From assembly GCA_025786725.1 (NCBI GenBank), contig JAHLTZ010000029.1, forward strand, positions 124,001 to 188,000: DNA of 64,000 nt, read 5' to 3'. The notes under the pieces are model-generated. The model saw only the letters and a program-made list of their open reading frames with translations. It made no database searches and had not been told where the DNA came from. Positions within the stretch are counted from its first letter, which is position 1. Each line of letters starts with the position of its first letter. A program made the translations under genes and the position numbers. Source of the DNA: Syncephalis fuscata (lineage: Eukaryota > Zoopagomycota > Zoopagomycetes > Zoopagales > Piptocephalidaceae). Positions 37,072-50,652 of this stretch are shown here, piece by piece.

Positions 37072-38625
37072 TTAGCGTGTGTGACCCGCACTTCTCGTTC
37101 TAGTCGACGGAATATTGTGAACTGATGGATTGTTATTGTATACACTTAGTTCCAGTTGCTCAGTAGTTGAAATGTAGTCGCTATATTGATTCTGCAATCG
37201 CTGTTGTTGGCGCTGTGTTTCGGCTCGGACACGGGCAAATAGCGGACTGATTGGCGAGTGATGATCGTAGGTGGTAGTTACCGATTCATCCGAAGGAAAT
37301 GGTTCGGGTGCATTAATTTCTTCAACCAGGCTATCAACATATGATATATTGGTGGCAACTGGTGGTGAAGTAGTGATTGTTATAGGCTCATTCCTTGAGT
37401 CTTTAATTGTATAGTAGACCTTGGCTGATCCGGCGTTGACGGTTGTTAAATGATTGTTTTGCGAACTGGATCGCATACGATCAATCCAGCCAATATATGC
37501 ATAGACGGCAAAGTTAAACACGCCAGTAGATGGTGTAAAGATAGAGTGAAGTAATCGCAGAATATAGCTGCTATCATCATTATGGGCCATTGAATAGAGG
37601 CGGTTAATGGTGGCTGGTGTTCTAAACAATAAAATACAATCGTTAATATTCATGGGTCACTACTGCACACGTGTTGTCATCAATTAACACAAGTTTAAAT
37701 AATTACCTTGAAATGGCATAGGCGAGTAAATAAAGCGACACGTGTTTAGCAAATCGTGTTTTATAGTGGCTACTGCTATCTTTATTAAGTCTGATTACAT
37801 GATGTAGACAGTAAACAGTAGAATAAGTAAGTAAATAAATATAATCATTATATTACTGTAATATAAACAACCTACCCTTTTAAATATTTGGCCCGTTTCC
37901 AGATGTGTCGACCCACTGTAACGTAGATAACAAGATTAAAAACGAAAACGCACCATAATGGAACGTAGAACAAAACAGTCGGGCCATAGGCAGGTCTTTT
38001 GAAATCCAACACCAAGTCTCACCAACATTGTAGAATGGCTCATCCTTAGAGTCCTCGAAGCCTAGTGGTACAAGGGCTATAAGTAGGGGGACAACGGTGC
38101 ACACGACCATGTAGTGCCGCTTGTGCAATTTGGCTGCCTGTTGAATCGACCAGCCTTTGAACATAATTAGACAAAGATCAATGGCGATACAACTCGTCCA
38201 GAACATGGTGGATAAATCACCAATCTGTTCAAATACACCTTGCCATTGGCAAAGAAAGCTATTGGGGCCGGCTTTTGGTCCAGCTCTGCAACAGTTGATC
38301 AATTGGTTAAAACATGCGTAAGTCATAACAATACATAAACATTATTAAGTGCATGGCGTGTACACTTACCGACCAACTAGATAGGCAGGCATGGCAATAA
38401 GCTCTGCCGCGGCCATATACACAACAAGTTCTGCGGCCGTATTACGAAATCGTGGCAATAAAATATAAGTCTATTTTCGACAAGATGAGCTTAAATGAAT
38501 AAACCTTACATTTATAGAATTGCACAACTTACAAGTATCGTGCCCAAAGCACAAACAATACTAAGGGATGCAGTAATGCTAGTAGCAATTGTTATGCTTT
38601 GCAATTGCTCTGCCGAGAGCGACAT
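37072..38625 (-). CDS. Class-E (cAMP-receptor-like) GPCR 1
   Basis: Seven-helix receptor of the Dicty_CAR type. Five exons: 38625-38533, 38470-38370, 38285-37876, 37790-37707, 37621-37072. Features: first helix in ITASLSIVCALGTIL; CQWQGVFEQIGDLS before helix 3; ETWCWIS in extracellular loop 2, the family's WCWI hallmark; FYVPLWCVFVFNLVIYVTV (helix 5); KHVSLYLLAYAISRTPATIN (helix 6). It ends with a polar, Gln/Ser-rich cytosolic tail. One T is missing in a T-run on the coding strand (window 37972-37975), which breaks frame before helix 5. The ligand is unknown. Intron positions near the helix 1 end and the CG-R junction are shared with GPCRs 2 and 3. Confidence 0.88.
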
Positions 38626-39745
38626 GGCGTTAATATTGAGCCGTGAATGGCGCGATTAACAAGAAACAGTATTATTAAACACAAGTAGACGTGCCAACGA
38701 TAACCAAAACTAGCAGTATATTGATAGGTAAATAAACGTGGGCGTGGGATAGACAGATGGAATAGCAGCGGACAATGGAGATAAGTAGGAGTGATACGTA
38801 AGTAGGAGTGGCAATGGCACGGATGTTGAAAGCGTACACGATCCGATGCTGTAATGCAAAGCGGCGCCTTTATTTATCAACAATATTTGCCGTACCATAC
38901 AACAAATGTTGAGCGGAAATGGCAGATAAAAGGAATCATACAAAGAATATCGGTGTTACACGACCAATGTTGCCATTACTATTGTTGTGCCGACTTGATA
39001 TGGGGAAAAGGCCAGGACACAGGCGTGTGTAGTCTCGGTAAAAGTATGAAGTGACAATAAAACACAACAGGTTGTATTCATGTGATTTTAATCATGAACT
39101 TGCTTGAGTCCTTGAACAAAACTACGAAACTAAAAAACGATGTGTTTTATTGAGATTCAATTGGCCATCAAGCCACCCGCACCAAGAAATAAATATGCAT
39201 TGGTAATATAGTAAAAAGATTAAATTTAAACGAGTCAATAGCGCCATTGACTTGTTGTTTGATTGACTCATTGATCGACTTACTCATGGTCGCCATGAGT
39301 AAGCTATAAAGCCATTAATAAACTGGTGTACCAATCACGGGTACTATGAGTATGATTACCAATGTGCTCATGGGCACCTTGGCTATTGAATGTTACTATG
39401 ATTAATACTGTTGCAGGTGTTGCAGGCTTGTTAATGTTATTACTAGTATTCCCACCAGTAGACCCACGTTTTAATTACCCGTGCACAAACGCACATCGGC
39501 ATATCTAATCAACTGGCCGCTAAATCCAGCTCTCCTTGATTTTATATCCGGTTTGAAAATCATCCTGACAGACACAGACATTTGAATAATTGCTCATTAT
39601 GACGATCAATATCTAGTTTAATAATAGTTTAATCCAAGGTCGCTAAAAGTGTTGGATGGTAAAAACAACTACACATGATACAAAGTAGCAGGGAAAGTAA
39701 AAGGCGAGGAAAAAGGCTAATTATTAGCTAACTAGTTTGTTGCTG
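38626..39745. other. Intergenic region between GPCR 1 and GPCR 2
   Basis: About 1.1 kb. It contains the GPCR 1 promoter and the GPCR 2 3' flank. No coding frame is supported. Confidence 0.4.
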
Positions 39746-41186
39746 TTAACTAAAGGGAAAATGAGGCGGATAGTCATTTACGGTGACCACAATTGGAGGG
39801 GGAGGGGATGTAGGTTTTGTAATTGAATTGAAGGCTGTCGTCTCGTGTGGCGATGTGATGGGTGAGTTTGCATCTTTTAGTGTAGTAAAATACGAATTAT
39901 CTTCTGGTGCGCGGAAACGCTGTAGGTTACGATTATGCACGCTGTTGCCAATACCCGTGAGATGACAATACTGCACCGAACTTGCTTGTGTAGTTATGGT
40001 ACACGCGTGGTTCGGTGAGAGTACGCCACTAATCCATGTAATGTAAAAATAGACAATGCCATTGAAAATTCCGTTGGCTGTCGGTAGTGTGGCATGCAAA
40101 AGGTAAAGAATAAATATTTGGTTATCTGGGTGGAAATAGCGATACAATCGATTGATAGAGGGTGGCGTCCTAAAATAGCAAATATCCAGTTAGTAATGTT
40201 TATTATTGGTTAATAAATAGCCAATATAGCCAATAACCTACCAGGCCAACGCAAAAACGATAAGGTAGAAAGAGACATTTTTTAAATATGTATACTTGTA
40301 ACGTTCTGTTTCTTCCGAATGTGCACTAAATGGTCATTATTATTAGTTAGCATAATAGCCATAGTAGTTATACTTTGATACATACCGTGCATTTGACGAA
40401 GTGAAATGCTTCCAAACATGTCGGCCTACGGCTAAATAGACAAATGTGTTAAAAATAAATATTAACCATAGCGGCACGTAGAAAAGCAGTAACTGGTAGA
40501 GTGAGTAGGATTCAGAGATCCAGCACCATATGTCGCTGCTATCATAGAATGGTTTGCCATTATTTGAGTGTATATGTAGCGGGACCAGAGCTATGAGCAA
40601 TGAGATGGAAATGCAAGCTGGGGCATAAACACGAAAATGTAACCGTCGGACTTGGGAGACCGAATAGCCGAAAAACATAATTAGTAAAAGATCCAGTGCA
40701 ATACAGCCAGTCAATAGAATCGAAGACAAATCTCCTATTTGTTCAAAGGCCCCTTGCCATTGGCAAAGCGTACTGGTGCTGCCGGCTAATGGGCCAAGTC
40801 TAGATGAAACGTTAGTCTATCCATTTGTTGTTGAAGATACAATCCACTAAGTGCTAGCAAACTGGAAAAATGCATGCACCGTGAATCTATACACGCGGCC
40901 ACCATTTACTTACCGTCCCACGCAGTAGGCGGCCATTGAAATCAGCTCTGATATTGCCATTAAACATACCGGCCCTGACACTGCATTGTGATAATTCCGT
41001 AGTCTGAAATAGGCCTATCAAATACAATAAAGTTAATTACAACAGCCTATTGATGTCTGTGTTATTAGACGAGCAAAATCCACTACCTACAATGATGGTT
41101 ATAATGGCGCACACGCTGCTAAATACAGCAGTCGACAGGGTAGCCACATAGATAACTCTCCATTGCTCTTCACTTAATTGACCCAT
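39746..41186 (-). CDS. Class-E (cAMP-receptor-like) GPCR 2
   Basis: Paralogue of GPCR 1. Five exons: 41186-41091, 41014-40914, 40799-40386, 40325-40242, 40169-39746. Landmarks: SSVCAIITII (helix 1), GPVCLMAISELISMAAYCVG (helix 2), CQWQGAFEQIGDLSSILLTG (helix 3), SSDIWCWISESYSLYQLLLF with the WCWI motif, YVPLWLIFIFNTFVYLAVG (helix 5), YLKNVSFYLIVFALAW-TPPS (helix 6), ANGIFNGIVYFYITW (helix 7). Frame is intact. The cytosolic tail is short, about 70 residues, with Pro/Ser-rich sequence. It shares exon boundaries with GPCR 1, so the two probably arose by duplication before their tails diverged. Confidence 0.92.
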
Positions 41187-42397
41187 AATGGCAAACAATC
41201 GATGCGTGACAGTATTAATAAATGGTTAATTATGTGTCGTAGCAATCATCAATGGGCCCGTGCTGTACCGGAGATAAATTCGCTAGCTAGTAAGTGCTCA
41301 CCGGCAAATATTCATAAAAAACTAAAATAATAGTCGCGTATAGTTGACAGGGAAGGCGGGAAAGGCGGAAAGAAAGAAAGAAAGAAAGAGGCGTGACAGT
41401 GAAACGAAGGGCGCAACAAACACTGTGCTAGCATGCATGGTGTGGTCGAGACAACTTTGCACCGAAATACACCAATTGGCCAGTGATGGCGGCAACATTA
41501 AAGAAAACCGGTCCATATCCCCCACATACACACAGACAATACACGCTGCTTATCACAAGGGCCTATAATTACTTAACTATTTTAAGCATAGCATGTGTTA
41601 GGAAAGTCGGCTATAGAACCCGAGACTTGTAAAAAGCCCAGAGCTTATAGCAAGTCGGGTGGCTATATTAATATGAATTGTTACTGCTCATGATATACAG
41701 GAATGGCAGGAATGGCTGAATGACCAGTTTAGTCGTGGCACATGCTATTAATTGACAAATTTGATTATAGTTATCATAATGATGTAATAAAACAATATAT
41801 TACTTTTTAGTAAATCCCTATCAGTATCCATTAGTAATGTTTTGGCCGATAAGGAATCAGGATGGAAGATGAAAAAACAGCATGGTTGATTGCAGTGGAC
41901 ACTTTGTATCACACAGTTTATTGGTTGAACGGGAACGGTGCAGGGCAGGCGGTTTAGTGAAAACTGCAGCAAAACGTACATTAGGCCTTATTTATTTTCA
42001 TTATTAGCAAAATAGAACTTCCAATGGTATACTGCTTGTTATTAATGCCATTGTTTCAACTAGAAATACGATGAAAACGTGCATTGACTAATTATCGTAT
42101 CTAAAAATGGCATTGTTATGAATAAATATTGTATATCAAATGAAACTCAGGCTTTTGCATTATAATATGCAGGATCAGACTATGCTGCTTTTACAGGGTA
42201 CGTTACGCATGATACCGGTTGGCGTGCAAACCACAAGGATGGTATTCGACTAATACTTATTAGAAATACTCAAACGATCGTATCCTATTTTTTATTTTTT
42301 TCTAACGTTTTATATCCATCTACCTACCTACCTGTTCATCTATTTACATTAGCTATTGTATTCCATTATTTTGTCAAAATAACGTAATAATTATCCG
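41187..42397. other. Divergent intergenic region between GPCR 2 and the orphan 7TM gene
   Basis: About 1.2 kb with no supported gene. A purine tract GAAAGAAAGAAAGAAAG sits at about 41372-41388. The region must hold promoters for both flanking receptors. Confidence 0.4.
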
Positions 42398-43384
42398 ATG
42401 CCAGTCATTGATCATACAGTGAATGCATCGATCGACTGGATGCACAGTGCAAAGAAGATTTGGGGGATCCCACTGAATCCGCTTGGCGAGCTCACAATTA
42501 GTGATTTTTACAAGCAAGGTTCAAACGCTCCATATGAACAATACACTAAAGTGCTTGGGTGTCAAATACAACTTTTTCTTGTTGTTTTGGTACTTTGCAC
42601 TTCTATTCACAACATTATGATTGCTGGCAAAATGACAATATCGCGACCACGTATGCTTCTCTCCTGGTGCTGTATTATTCCGCCTATTCTAGGCATATTA
42701 ACAAGCCTAGTTTTTATAGCATCACAACTGGGTGCACCGATTAATTGTCGTATTCTGATGTGGAGTACGGCCATTGTCGTATCTTGCTCAAATTTTTGCA
42801 ATGGACTGATATTGCTTCAAAAAGCTTACTTAATACTTTGCCGTCAAAAATGGATATTGTATGTGGGCGTCCCACTAATTATACCACAGCTAGCATTTGC
42901 GCTTATTGTAATATTCCATTGTCACTTTACAATCGAGCCATTCCGCGGCTGTGTTCTATACTATCCTTGGTTTCTTATATGGTATTGGCTAGGCATGGCG
43001 GTACCCATCAATATACTTTTCTCAAGTATTTTTTGCCATACTGCAGTGCGACAGTATCGTAAGTTTGGATCCGACGCATGGAAAAGATTGGCGCACGATG
43101 GCATTCAAACGATGTGCCTAGCCGTCTTGTGTAATACTGTTTGTTGTATAGTTATTGTGTTTCAAATAGGAGGCACCAACGCTGACTTTTTCTTCCCCAC
43201 AGATTGGTAAGTAGCAACAGATTAAATAGCATTTATTTATTAATTAAAATTTAGGATAATTGTTACAACGTTATTAATTCGTCATTGCCAAAGTATGCAA
43301 GAAGCATCTCAACTTTCAAAGCGTCCTAAAACATGCTACATACTTCATTTGTCTCAAATTGCTACTGCAAACACAATTCATTAG
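42398..43384 (+). CDS. Orphan seven-helix membrane protein A
   Basis: Two exons: 42398-43206 and 43255-43384, about 312 aa. Several hydrophobic segments are visible: LFLVVLVLCTSIHNIMI, SWCCIIPPILGILTSLVFIA, STAIVVSCSNFCNGLILL, LYVGVPLIIPQLAFALIVI, WYWLGMAVPINILFSSIFC, IQTMCLAVLCNTVCCIVIVF and, across the splice, IIVTTLLI. Paralogous to the gene at 44084-45100: both share the loop RQYRKFGSDAWKRLAHDGIQ and the same intron phase. It lacks the class-E motifs and I cannot place it in a known GPCR family. The repeated basic KRW/QKW loop and conserved cytoplasmic W-K-R-L-A suggest receptor-like topology. Confidence 0.8.
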
Positions 43385-44083
43385 AGGCATTTCAATTTTA
43401 ATTTAAATCTGTAAAACAAACGTTACATTTTTCACATTACCCAATTAAGCGGAACTTCATTATTTTGTTTACTATTGGTATTAAAGAAAAATATAAATTA
43501 ATATTTAAATATTTATGTTTCTTCATTGTATTTTACATTTTTATTAATATGGAATAAATTGCTTTGATGTGATTGAGCATAAATATTGATATACAATAAA
43601 GCATACAATAGTTTAGAAATATAATTAAGCTGTCATTTGATCAACATATAAGAATCAACTGTAAATAATGATTAATAACTGTAATATTTGATACTATTTT
43701 GAATACGTATGACGAATTGATACAGCAGTGAATTATTTATTACTGTATATTAACGGTATTAAAAAATGTTATCAATTAGAATAATGGGGTAAATTGTGTA
43801 TATGGTTGATATATTTCTAACATGTTCGAAAATGCCGAATGCTGCAATGTGTGCGTGATTGCTATGCAGCACTAGCCGGATGTACACCAAATGCTTATCC
43901 AATTTACCATGCTTAAATGAGGCCTTGTACCAATTTGTTGACTAATTACTTACAGACACATGCCACTGTAATGGCACTTGTGATGGGCACTTGTGATGGG
44001 GCACTTTAGCAATTGTCAAAGTTGGTTTATTAAATAATTTGGTTATTAGCAAAAAATCTATAGCATTATAAACATATCAATTA
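43385..44083. other. AT-rich spacer between the two convergent orphan 7TM genes
   Basis: About 700 bp, shared 3' flank. A short tandem duplication GCACTTGTGATGG is seen at about 43974-43997. No gene. Confidence 0.4.
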
Positions 44084-45100
44084 TTATACGATATAGACGG
44101 CTGGTTGATCAGTTGGTTGTATTAGCGTTTGTTTTTTATATGTTGGTGATGGTACTTGTGAAATATGAAGCATTTTCTCCGTTTTTGGATGATTAACATC
44201 ATCTAATACGCTGCGTGTCTTGCGGCAGCTTTCAACTAAAACAGTTGAACAAATTGAACTAAAATAGCTTTACGTCAATATGGAACAAGATATTCTAGTT
44301 AATTAAACTTACCAGTCAATAAAATAGAAAAGTGTTCCAAGATTTGGGACGATATCAACATACATCATAGCGCTACAGATTGTGTTACAAATTATAACAA
44401 GACACATGAATTGAATGCCATCGCTAGCTAAACGCTTCCAGGTCTTAGAACCAAATGTGCAATATTGTTTATAAGCCATGTAGCTGAATACCGATGAGAG
44501 AAATAGATTGACAATTAGAGAGGTAAAGAGCCAAATAGAAGTCCATATTTTTGGACAATAAATGTATCCGCGACGATAAAAATCAATATTAACAATAACA
44601 GCAACATTAAACAACATAACGGGAGTTGTTATATGCAGTATAATTAATATTATGCCTATTACAAGTATCCAGCGCTTTTTATGGGACATTATGTATGCTT
44701 TTTGCAGTAAAATGGCACTGTAACATAAAATGGAAATGGGGATGGCCCACCCAGTATAAAGCATTAGCCTATCAACATAAAAAAATCTTTCCAATTGAAA
44801 CATGATTGCGAGTATTGATAGACTAATACATAGAACTGAAGGTATTAAGCAACACCATCTTGCAAATGCTCGCGGTTGCGCTATAACTAGTCGAAGAGAA
44901 ATATTGATATTGCGCACTTGAACATAACTCATAACAACATGAACCATAAGATGTATCCAAATATGTGGAAATAACGTTTGTATTGCCTTTGGGTGGTTCA
45001 AGGAGCTTATTTTTGAAATCTCGTAAAAATCCATCGGGTATGGATCAGTATCATTATCATGGTGCAGTTTAGGTTGCCTTATGCTAAGACTATCAAACAT
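44084..45100 (-). CDS. Orphan seven-helix membrane protein B
   Basis: Paralogue of orphan protein A on the opposite strand. Two exons: 45100-44313 and 44258-44084, about 320 aa. Shared signatures are RWCCLIPSVLCISLSILAIM, ILLQKAYIMSHKKRWILVIG, YKQYCTFGSKTWKRLASDGI and QFMCLVIICNTICSAMM, then an intron at the same position and phase as in A, and a polar tail with KTEKMLHISQ matching A's CYILHLSQ. Frame is intact. As in A, no known family motif is recognised. The two genes form a convergent, tail-to-tail pair. Confidence 0.8.
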
Positions 45101-46703
45101 ACTGTCAGCTAATGTAGTGAAAATAAATGAATATGGAATAATAAATAAAGCGCTGTTTGTGGAATGTGAAAGAATTGGGATTTTATACGCTACAAGCCCA
45201 GATGCATATCAAGGATCCGAAACTGGTTTTTATGTATAAATGCCAAAATCAGGCTGTATTCCTCTTTTAGCCAATAACCTATTACATACAACTAAACGGC
45301 AAAGCTTTTGTTGGACTAATATGAATATAGAGTTGGCTGCTGTATACAGCGAGCAGCTTTCCCAGCAAGCATTTACAAGTATTGTCAAAGATACACCAAT
45401 AGTTGATGAACTTGTATTAAACATTATGACTATATTAACTGTGACGCTTCAATAAATGGCTAATCAGTTATATTAATTCTCGATATATTAATAGTTATAG
45501 TTACAAAAATCAATAATTTGGTATTAGTTATTGGTGTTATTTTCAAATAACTGACAGTAGAAACTTTCGCAATCATTTGCATGATATTCACGCACGAGAC
45601 TTTACCTAATTAGCCATAGTACTTGTAACAATGAATCAAATGCACTTTATCTATGGTACTAATATATTGCTGTATTAATCATTGTTAATTACCCATTAAA
45701 AAACACAAAGTGCTATATTGCAACACCAATGTAATATCTAATTTGTAAATCTTTACTGTTTAAGCACGGATGACTTGGGGGACACAGTGTATGGCGGCAG
45801 CAATACAACGTTTATCATAGATTTAACCGCTTCCCTTATTTGAAACTTGGGGACCTTAGGATGACTGATCGAGTAATAGTAAGAATAATTATCAATAAGT
45901 TGCACGTTGATACTTTTGACGAGTCCAGGTCGTCGTGCTGGCGCAACTTCGCCAAGATCGGCCGAGTATGTCGAAGTGAAATCTGAAAAAAATAGCTCTT
46001 TTCCACTATTGATGCAAATGTCTGGAAAACAGTGTTACTATTCCACTAAGAGTAGAATAATAAACAGATTACTAATATCATGCTTGGTCTTGAGTAACCT
46101 ATAATGTTAGTAATTAGTGTTATCTAAGACTTACTTAATTGTTTTTATAAATAAAGATTATTAACCTTTAATTAATAATTTCCACAGAAGTAGAATAAAT
46201 GACTAAAGTAGTGTTAGTTCAGATAAAAAGATCAGTTCAGTCTAGCAATCACTGCAAGACCGAAATGATCAAAAAGGTTCAAGATTCAAATAAAATAAAA
46301 AGAATTTAAAACCAAGATAAGCTAATGTTTATTAAGATTAAAAATATGGTTGCCATTTTATAGCAAATGGTCTTGAACATTACGAAGGAAAAACTTGAAC
46401 GACTTGTCTGTTCAATTTCTTCAGGCAATATGGGGCTAGTTTTACTTTAATAAGTAATATAGAGCCGTGAATTGCAAGTATTTATAGGCGCTGTGTTTCT
46501 TGCCAAGAGTTAGAAACGATTGTAGTGTTGGGATCGTCGTGTCTTAACCGAAAGAATGGCCATCTTTTACTAGGACCCTGACTATTACCGGAAATGGGAA
46601 TAGTCACGTGATGAAGTTATTGCTAATTAAGTTTTCTACCAAATATGGTAAATAACGCAACTTACACCACAATTATACTGGTGAAATAGTAACACTATTA
46701 TTT
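45101..46703. other. AT-rich intergenic region with a small GC-richer patch
   Basis: About 1.6 kb. The patch at 45915-45985 is GC-richer and translates to a Ser/Arg/Ala-rich stretch (45907-46104) without start, donor or homologue that I recognise. It could be a gene relic. Otherwise nothing is supported. Confidence 0.35.
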
Positions 46704-47103
46704 TTAGTGCATTGCTATGTTTGATTGCATGTTCATGTATTGCTCATTAATCAAAAACAGAAAGCAAGTTATCGTCGCCATAAAAAGCAGCCTCATAATC
46801 AAAATAGCCAATTTTGGATGTGGCAAATCATAGGCAAAACATAAAACTCCTATGCGGAAGTTTATCAATTGTGTTCCAAGAAACTGTGCTATAATAAATT
46901 GAGCACGTGTGTCAATTTTACTGTTGCTTACCACTGTTGGCCAGCTCCAACAGTGAATTCTTGATCAGACACCAAGATGAACTCTAAGCAGTTATTGTTT
47001 AGATGGATATACACCCCATACTACTTTAACATACCTGAGGTGCCATTCCAAACATCTCAATCCAGCCAGTAGTGCTATTACATTTCTCTTTAGAAATAGC
47101 CAT
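46704..47103 (-). CDS. Small predicted membrane protein, three exons
   Basis: Proposed exons: 47103-47035, 46983-46932, 46888-46704, giving 101 aa with intact phase across two introns (donors GTATGT and GTAAGC). The second half is hydrophobic (LAILIMRLLFMATITCFLFL). It sits among receptor genes. The N-terminus NSTTGWIEMFG vaguely recalls the extracellular start of orphan protein A, so it might be a truncated or degenerate relative. No family is recognised. It is supported mainly by splice signals and phase. Confidence 0.4.
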
Positions 47104-50100
47104 AATAATTCAATTATAGAAGCAAGTATTAAAAGTGGAATGTTATTATTGAATGTAAAGAATAGTAATTATTTAATGTGTGTTAATTGAAAGGTATTTA
47201 TAGCAAAATGGACACATTTGTTATTGCTATAGCTTAAGGTAGGCATAGTAGCACAATGATAAGAAACAATGACATATTTGATTGTGATCGCATTAAGCCA
47301 TTCAAATTTGAATATTACGCAATAAAACAAAGACATGCAGCGCAGAGATATAAAGGAATGTAGTACAATGTGCTGACAGACAATAAATACAGCGAATAAT
47401 AATGTTTAAATTGGAATACACATGTTATTTATACTGTGACAGTTTTATTTTATAATTGATAACAATAAAAAATAGCACAAAAAAGCAATACGCTTTTATT
47501 TTCTAATGACAGCATAATACTCTGAGCATTGACATTGAAGATTTTTAATGTCATGCATGGACATTAGTAAATGAATACAATGGCTTAATCGCATTTTTTA
47601 AATAATTGCAACAACATACTGCCTGGATGTAAACACATTTACGATATCGAATTCTAATCAGTATTAAAATAAATTGACATTAATAATACTTTGTTTTATA
47701 AATAATTCAACGTTAGCTTTATTGTAGCATACTCAACCTATTAATATTACAGCTCTGTTCATAAATTACATAGCAAACTACTGTGCATATCGGTATTTTA
47801 TATAGTCACTTGGCTAAGCATGCATGTGCTACATCATACTGGTTTTCATGTTGGCCTTTGCAGTCGATATGATTACGTGTTTATTCCTGTTTTTACTTCA
47901 TAACTTTAACGGACTTTGTAATGTAATATAAACAACGTGTATTTTATTTCTATTTAGTAGCATTGAAGCTCAATCGGTGAATTATGTTATAGACCATATT
48001 TCTAAAGAAAAGTAGTCATTTTTATTTAACTAATACAGTAATAAATTGTGTGAATCGACTGATTTAATTGTGTGCCAAATGGCAAGAATACTTGGGGGAA
48101 AGCAAAAATACCTGCTAGACCCTGACAATATTGATAGCATCGGAAAAAGCCGCTATTATAATGGTACACTGATTAAGAATGGTTGCATTTGGCTATGTTT
48201 CAGTTGTATTGGCCAATTGATTCAACTAGCCAGTGTAGATATGCTGATTATGCGCGGAAATGACAGTAAATGGAAGGCAAAAATGAGTAAATATGGAAAT
48301 AAGGAAGGGATTATAATCCAATTTACTGATAAGATGGTATCTGACATTAGAAGGTGTCAGTCAGTTGCAATACGCCAATGAGCACTACCACGTACTATTT
48401 ACCAATATTATCCATTCTAATTAATGGATATGTTTTGGGGCAATTTTATAAGAACGTGCATGGAATGCTTTTGCTCATTACCTCGCCTCTTCTGTTTCTA
48501 GTTGTTAATGGTTAGCATCAAATCTAGTAGTTACATCCAGTGGTGTGTGGTTCCTTTGTTGGTTGACCATGGAATACTGTGTTCTTACTTGTGAGCTGTG
48601 TTGAATGTGTAATATAATATTGCAGACTATTGTATTATACTGGCTCAGTAATTATATTACTGCCCGTAATAGGCAGCTGTATACTAGTGTAGTGCGGAAA
48701 CATGTGGGATATCAGGGCGTGCAGTAGCAGTATTTAGCAAGTCAGTATTGCTGTGCGCTCCCTTCATGTGGATGCGGCGACCTGTAATGGGTGGCCATAT
48801 GTTAGTGCTCACTTGTTTGTAACGCGCGCTGGAGGTGTGTGGCAGTATTCAACTTGCTGAACACTACCATTACACACTAGATTTGTGTGATATGCAATTG
48901 CCTATAATATGCGAACGTATATCCATACTGTTTACTTGTGGGTTTTGTTGAATAGTTGCAGTATAACTTCATTAGTATCATATCATTTAAACGCTGTGTT
49001 GCGAGCCACGGTATTTAGAACCGTCTACCCCGGGCCCTGTTTCTGCACGGTATTGTTAGATTATATACCACTATGGTTATGTTGTGGCCATTTGATAACG
49101 CATTAGCATATAATAATATCCATTTTTTAATCGTAACATGCAATGGTGTTTATACACTTAGCTTTACACACTAGCTACAATTGGGTGAACCAGTAGACCA
49201 GTGGTGTTTATTGCTGCATATCATATCGTTTAATAAACCGTATTATTATCTTGATAGGAAGCTAGTATAAAGCTATGTGCTTCTGACATATGATACTTGC
49301 ACCAATGGTGGTATCGTCAGTATTCCAGGTGGACGCATAGTTTCTATATAGCCATCATCATGATTAGCAACTTTTAACATTTTTAATTTATTTATAACAT
49401 TTATATAACAAAACAATAACATCCAAACAACAAACAATTGCATTATATGTGCACCATAAATTACATATGAACAATAATTAATTAGATGTATAGTGCTTTA
49501 TTACTACCAAGCAATACTAACAAATATTTTATATAATTATTCAAACATTAATATTGAGCCAATATCCAGATTGCACTTTTCAGCATTCGCCATTATTTCT
49601 GCATGTAATTTACAATACCAGTTATTGCCTTTATCGGTACAAGTATCAACAGTAATATTCTATACTGTAGTTGATATTGTCATTTGGCATGGTTTTCCAA
49701 ATGGAAAGAATATATATTCATTTAGTTTTCTATCTAGTCAAATGATAATTGATATTGTTATTGCATGTTTTCTAAGCGTGTTAGTCAAATAAGTAAACTG
49801 ACATTGGTAGTAAAGATAAAGAAAATAACATATACATCGAACTGAAAGAATTATAATAAAGTATATGGAATGTCTAGTGAAGTGATACAACATTATAACG
49901 ATGGATTTATTACTATTGCTTATATAATTGCTTGCTGTATTATTTAGTACAAAAAGTATTGATGCTTGAGTAATTAGATTACAATTAAGTGCATCTGATA
50001 CAGCTCAGTACATTATGCAGCTGACTTTATAAATAATTTATTAATTAATGTAATTTAGTGTTAAATGACTATTTTTACTAATATTTGCGTAATTGAACTA

Positions 50101-50652
50101 CACATTTAATCTATTGAACATGGGACAAGTGGTAAGCTTTATTTAATCATCAAATACTCGTCATTATAGATTCGTTATCCAGTATACATATATCCACCAT
50201 TTACCTATATCATTACCATTCTATTTCACACCACTAAATAGCATTCTATGACATACTAGACATATTCTATTGTTTATATGCGGTAATATACTTTACTCAT
50301 TCCACTCATTGTGTTATATACACTATAACTTTAACATCGTTTTATGTGCTTTCTCCCCATACATTTGTCATTTTGTATATCATTTTTACTTACCTAACCC
50401 TTCTCTATTCAAAACTAGTTTTATTTTTGTTTTAGTTTTATTATTACCAAACCTTAGCTCATTTCACCTCATTCGTTTAGCAAGTTATATGTAATTGAAA
50501 CTATAACAATATAATGCTATATAATAGTATAGTCGTACATTGTTAACGATATAAGTGAATAGAGGATATATGCATATTAGATAATCAATCTACAGCAATG
50601 AGTATTTTAAACTTTGATGTCACTCGTCACCCATCATTATGTTCAATAAATT
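47104..50652. other. Long AT-rich region without confident genes
   Basis: About 3.5 kb. Open frames at 48046-48381 (111 codons from a TTG, first ATG at 48079) and 49493-49792 (99 codons, hydrophobic C-terminal half) cannot be tied to any family and may be relics. The stretch at 48560-49060 is GC-richer and carries two similar segments around ATACTGT...TTACTTGTG...TTGAATagTTGCAG (near 48573 and 48924), possibly an old repeat. Confidence 0.35.
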
